Shown here piece after piece: positions 60,225 to 64,000 of a stretch of DNA of 64,000 bases. The stretch covers positions 145,013 to 209,012 of the forward strand of contig ONLL01000003.1 in the NCBI GenBank assembly GCA_900318685.1, in the 5' to 3' direction. This DNA comes from an uncultured Prevotellaceae bacterium. Lineage in GTDB: Bacteria > Bacteroidota > Bacteroidia > Bacteroidales > Bacteroidaceae. The notes below the pieces were generated by a model that was not told the origin of the DNA, made no database searches, and worked only from the letters and a program-made list of their open reading frames with translations. A program made the position numbers and the translations under genes. Numbering within the stretch: position 1 is the first letter of the stretch; every line of letters begins with the position of its first letter.

Positions 60225-63200
60225 ATGAAAAAAAGGTTACTGTTTTTTGCTGCAATGATACTGGTTTCTTCCAGTAGTTTTGCTCAAAGGCTTGTCACAC
60301 CGAAGTATCATCCTAAGAAGAATAACGTTGAGACGTTAGCTTCGATGGTAAGTACCGTGAAAGCGACTGCTTGTCCTGCACAAATGGCAGACATGCGCGA
60401 AGTTCAAGCGACGTCATCTAGGCGTCTAGCTCCTCGTCGTACCATGGCTGATGAGGTATGGTATCAGCGTCCTGTGGGCTCATTCTATGTCTCAGGTAGT
60501 AATAGCGGCTCTTATTGGTCGTATATATACATGCCTGCGTTTGCAGATATGACGTTCAAGAATATGGCTGCAAATAAGACGGCAGCTTCTTGGGCTTATG
60601 TCGATAATGGGGAATCTACACCAGTGGAAGGTAATGATGATAACGACCTTGTTGCCCACGTTGCAAAAATCTCGAATAATTACATTAGTTCCTATTACAT
60701 CCCTGAGATGACTGTTGGTAGGGTGAGTTATACATTTGGAGAAAATTTTCCGAATAATCCCGATGTAGCTCTAATCAATGGTGACACTGTAATGACCATA
60801 ACTGATGTTAACCTCGCGGCAGGTTACTACTATGGATTTAGTAACGGTGCTTCTTTTGGTAATCGCACTGCTGTCAGAACTATTGATGGTGTGGATGTCA
60901 ACCTCGTCAGCGATGCTATTTATGAGTTCTATAATAAGCCGGTTAAGCCCCTTTATCTCACTGACGTTTATTTCCGTGTGGTGAATTTTGAAGGCAACCC
61001 ACTGATGAATGATGATACAGAGATGAAGGTTGTCATTCGTAAAGTTGAGGACGGCTCAATTACAGATGTTATCGCTGAGATGCCGTTCACAATGGCAGAT
61101 GCTTTGTATGTTGAGCAGGAAGATGGTAAGACTTTCGGTGCCTTTATGGTGTCTCAGAAAGAAGAAGATGCTTTTGGTACACAATATGATGTTCCCGTTC
61201 TTATTGCCGATGAGTTTGTTGTCATCATTAGTGGTTTTGACCAGCCTGATGTGAACTTCTCGCTCTATATGACTGGTGACTTAAAGGACGTTGAAACAGA
61301 TAGTTTCCTCAATAACGGAATGGTGGTTCCCACTTGCCGCTCGTATGTTCGTGCTGATAATGGGGAGCCGGTTGACGGACTGTACTATTGCCAGGCCATC
61401 ACCAAGGAGCAGAGCGACCAGTATAATATAGAGGATGGCGACAACACTGATTGGACTCGTCATTACAATGCTGTCATTCATCTTGATGCTATGACCGACG
61501 TGGTGAGTCTTTATGATGGTTTCGAGACAATGTATGCAGATCCTAATGGTGGAAACATCTTTGCTGTATTCGAAGAGGAGAACGAAGAGACAGGAGAAAT
61601 GGAAAACGTAGCATACGAGACTATTCAGTATGAGACCACTTTGCCGCGCATCTCTACATGGGAAGGCCTTGAGGGAGAGGAGAACTATGAATTCGTAGAT
61701 CTTCCTGATTGGCTGACTGTTACTGGCTATAATGATAAGTATTACGCAGACTATGATGTAACTTTAGCACAGCTTACGGCTGCTCCACTTCCCGAAGGGA
61801 TGAAAGGTCGTAAAGCTGAGATTCGTATTGTCAGCGAACGTGGTGCTGATTCTGGTGTCATCACTGTCATTCAGGGCGAGGTTGATGACACTCCTGTTAA
61901 GGAAATTACCGATGGCAAGTACATTCTCGTGAATGTTGCTACTGGCAAGTGCTGGGGTGAAGGCAATGACTGGGGTACACGTGCTTCTCTGGTCGAGAAT
62001 CCTGAGTACCTTAAGCTGCTGAAGCAGCCCGACGGCACCTTCCACCTCGAGACACAGGTGAACAATGGTGGCGAGCAGATCTACTTCAATGGTGACTATA
62101 TGGACAATGGCACTCCCATGCCTCTGACCATCACCAGATACGAAGAGGAGCCTATTGGCGATGGTATGGATGACGTACCTGTTTGGGGCTACACCATCGC
62201 CAACGCCGACGGCCAGTACTATGGCTACGATGGCACGTCTACCGTGCTGGGCAAGAACATCGACATCTCCACTGAGGAGGGTCTCTTGAATGCCCTTTGG
62301 CTCGTCGTTTCTGAGGAGGAAATGATGGCTAACCTGAAGTACGCTACTGCCGAGGATCCCATCAACGTGACCTTCCTGATCTCCGATCCGAACTTCGGCC
62401 GTAACAACCGTTACTATGGCGACTGGACCTTCGAGGCCTCCAACAAGAACAACGCTGGTGACAACACTAACTTCTGCGTGGAGTCCTACCACTCTGAGTT
62501 CACCATGAGCCAGACTCTGGAGAACGTTCCCAACGGTGTCTATAAGCTGACTGCTCAGGGATTCTATCGTCAGGATGGTGAGGACAACGAGAACCTGCCC
62601 GTGTTCTTCATCAACGACGCTACCTCTACATTCCCGCTGAAGACCGGTGCTGAGAACAGCATGGCTAATGCCTCTGTCTCGTTCAAGAATGGTCTCTATA
62701 CCTGTGAGCCTATCTACGTGAAGGTTGAGAACGGAACCATCACCCTCGGTGCTAAGCTGCAAGGCAACACCAACCTGTGGTGTATTTGGGATAACTTCGT
62801 GCTCAACTACTACGGACCCGATGCTACTATCGAGGAGGTTAAGGCCGCTGCCCTGCTGGAGGATCTCTACGATCTGCAGGATAAGGCTGAGGAACTGCTT
62901 GATAAGGTCGACAACGACGCTGTGAAGGCTGCTCTGCAGGAGGCCATCAATGCTGCTGCAGGTCTCGATGCAAGCTCTGGCGAGGCTGCTGTGAAGGCTG
63001 CCGTTGACAAGCTGGCTGACGCTGTTGACAAGGCTGAGGCTAATGTCATTGCCCAGAATGTGCTGCCCGCTATGAAGGCTCTCGTTGACGCCACTAACGT
63101 TTACACTGAGGAGGCCCTGAACCAGTATTACACCATTCCTGCTGAGAAGTATGCTGCCGGCACACTGACCAAGGCTGAGGCTGGTGCACTGCAGAATCCT

Positions 63201-64000
63201 GATGTTGTAACGGGTTGGCATGAGGCTATCACCGTCGACAACTTCCTGCTCTCTGCTTGGGATACCAATCCTGACTTTGTCGATGCTCCTTACTACATCA
63301 ACAGCTGGAGTGTTGAGGGCGACAACGACGGAAGCAACTTCCGCGTTCCCTTCTTCGAGTACTGGACTGGCGACGCTAACTCACTTGGCGAGCGTACGCT
63401 GACCGCTACAATGAACAATATTCCTGAGGGTAACTACGATGTGACCGTTTGGGCACGTGTTCGCGCTAAGGACGGCTTCACCGCTCCTGCCTATGGTATC
63501 AACCTGCAGGTCAATGATGGTGCTGAGGTGAACGTAGCTGCCGGTCAGCAGGTTGGCACCTCTCAGTTCTTCCTCGATACCTTCAAGGCTAGTGGCGTTG
63601 TTGGTGCCGACGGTGTGCTGAAGATTAAGTTCAATGTGGCTGCTGACAATAACATCAGCTGGTTGTCGTTCAAGAACGTGAAGTTCGAGAAGGGCGCTGC
63701 TGTTGACGATCCCGAGCTCGTAGCTCCTGAGGGCTGGACCAGCGTGATTGTCAACGGTAACCTGGCAGGCGACAACGTACAGAATTACTTCTCTAAGGAG
63801 TATCCCGCTCCCAATCCTGGTCCTTCCACCATCGTCGCCGGCGCTGGTAAGAACGGCAGCCGCGGTATCGTGGTGAAGACACAGGATAAGGTCAGCGAGG
63901 TATGGGACAGCCAGTTCTTCATCCGCTTCAACGACAAGCTGGCCGAGGGCACTCAGCTCCACGTGGAGTTCGACTACAAGGCTGACAATGGCGGTTCGGT
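60225..64000 (+). CDS. Large secreted multidomain protein, 3' end outside the window
   Basis: The frame is open from ATG at 60225 to the window end, at least 1258 residues. A signal peptide covers about 1-20 (FFAAMILVSSSSFA). Residues 470-545 resemble a BACON domain (LPDWLTVTGYN..., RKAEIRIVSERGADSGVITV). Residues 560-860 contain lectin-like or carbohydrate-binding modules (WTFEASNKNNAGDNTNFCVE). A helical FIVAR-like segment follows (LLDKVDNDAVKAALQEAINA), then another carbohydrate-binding-like module from about 980. It is the fifth gene of the SusCD operon, 33 bp after DUF4302. The first 550 codons prefer A/T-ending codons and the rest G/C-ending ones. Confidence 0.85.
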   Translation, partial: MKKRLLFFAAMILVSSSSFAQRLVTPKYHPKKNNVETLASMVSTVKATACPAQMADMREVQATSSRRLAPRRTMADEVWYQRPVGSFYVSGSNSGSYWSYIYMPAFADMTFKNMAANKTAASWAYVDNGESTPVEGNDDNDLVAHVAKISNNYISSYYIPEMTVGRVSYTFGENFPNNPDVALINGDTVMTITDVNLAAGYYYGFSNGASFGNRTAVRTIDGVDVNLVSDAIYEFYNKPVKPLYLTDVYFRVVNFEGNPLMNDDTEMKVVIRKVEDGSITDVIAEMPFTMADALYVEQEDGKTFGAFMVSQKEEDAFGTQYDVPVLIADEFVVIISGFDQPDVNFSLYMTGDLKDVETDSFLNNGMVVPTCRSYVRADNGEPVDGLYYCQAITKEQSDQYNIEDGDNTDWTRHYNAVIHLDAMTDVVSLYDGFETMYADPNGGNIFAVFEEENEETGEMENVAYETIQYETTLPRISTWEGLEGEENYEFVDLPDWLTVTGYNDKYYADYDVTLAQLTAAPLPEGMKGRKAEIRIVSERGADSGVITVIQGEVDDTPVKEITDGKYILVNVATGKCWGEGNDWGTRASLVENPEYLKLLKQPDGTFHLETQVNNGGEQIYFNGDYMDNGTPMPLTITRYEEEPIGDGMDDVPVWGYTIANADGQYYGYDGTSTVLGKNIDISTEEGLLNALWLVVSEEEMMANLKYATAEDPINVTFLISDPNFGRNNRYYGDWTFEASNKNNAGDNTNFCVESYHSEFTMSQTLENVPNGVYKLTAQGFYRQDGEDNENLPVFFINDATSTFPLKTGAENSMANASVSFKNGLYTCEPIYVKVENGTITLGAKLQGNTNLWCIWDNFVLNYYGPDATIEEVKAAALLEDLYDLQDKAEELLDKVDNDAVKAALQEAINAAAGLDASSGEAAVKAAVDKLADAVDKAEANVIAQNVLPAMKALVDATNVYTEEALNQYYTIPAEKYAAGTLTKAEAGALQNPDVVTGWHEAITVDNFLLSAWDTNPDFVDAPYYINSWSVEGDNDGSNFRVPFFEYWTGDANSLGERTLTATMNNIPEGNYDVTVWARVRAKDGFTAPAYGINLQVNDGAEVNVAAGQQVGTSQFFLDTFKASGVVGADGVLKIKFNVAADNNISWLSFKNVKFEKGAAVDDPELVAPEGWTSVIVNGNLAGDNVQNYFSKEYPAPNPGPSTIVAGAGKNGSRGIVVKTQDKVSEVWDSQFFIRFNDKLAEGTQLHVEFDYKADNGGS

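Noticed and set aside
61764-63221. A 485-codon open frame on the minus strand
   Set aside because: It is the mirror of the large secreted protein on the plus strand, which has signal peptide and domain matches. The antisense product has no recognisable motif.

Overview
The window looks like a chromosomal segment of a Prevotella-type Bacteroidales (Prevotella, Segatella or Xylanibacter; gut or rumen). The grounds are many promoters with the Bacteroidetes -7 box TAnnTTTG, a SusC/SusD pair, an ExbB-ExbD-ExbD-TonB operon with its extra lipoprotein and TPR genes, BspA-type leucine-rich repeats, a FISUMP-domain protein, Por-type C-terminal tails (IYNLQGQRI...GLNIVNGRKV) and Bacteroidales-type mdh and ribBA. 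No integrase, transposase, CRISPR array or rRNA was seen. One tRNA is present.

Layout. 1-3.6 kb: a small DNA-binding-like protein, a membrane Ser/Thr kinase with a leucine-rich ectodomain, and an ATPase. 3.7-5.3 kb: a GH26 mannanase. 5.3-5.9 kb: a 310-bp palindromic element and a 22-bp repeat array beside an AAA_14/DUF4143 ATPase (5.9-7.2 kb) whose promoter lies inside an inverted repeat. 7.4-13.2 kb: the energy-transduction operon for TonB-dependent transport. 13.4-15.4 kb: an aspartate-type aminotransferase and a HigBA toxin-antitoxin pair. 15.4-26.5 kb: a repeat-rich stretch, then three modular secreted proteins with nearly shared 3' ends and a membrane-anchored TPR/HTH regulator, plus a leftover 3' end of a second regulator copy. 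26.8-28.2 kb: a second AAA_14/DUF4143 ATPase with its own upstream repeat array.

28.2-38.4 kb: a segment bounded by two exact 100-nt direct copies of the ribBA 3' end. It carries a Big_2/FISUMP surface protein, an intact and a broken TonB-receptor-like outer-membrane protein, and another one-piece membrane regulator. The ribBA reading frame is itself damaged near its 3' end. 38.4-41.7 kb: LptF/LptG permease, a START-like protein, tRNA-Met and a low-molecular-weight phosphatase.

41.8-48.1 kb is an ECF-sigma regulated TonB-receptor operon: sigma factor, outer-membrane protein, STN-domain receptor, DUF4249 lipoprotein, a second lipoprotein and a short anti-sigma-like protein. 48.1-52.2 kb holds a Na/Ca exchanger, malate dehydrogenase and an M24 aminopeptidase. 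52.3-64 kb is a SusC-SusD-zinc metallohydrolase-DUF4302 operon ending in a large secreted protein that runs off the window. The TonB complex at 7-13 kb would energise the receptors encoded at 30-36, 44-47 and 52-56 kb.

The most interesting material is the regulator plus modular secreted-protein cluster with evidence of copying and loss, the repeat-flanked 9-kb segment at ribBA, and the palindromic and tandem repeats beside the two DUF4143 ATPases. All functional statements are inferred from sequence patterns; no database search was possible.
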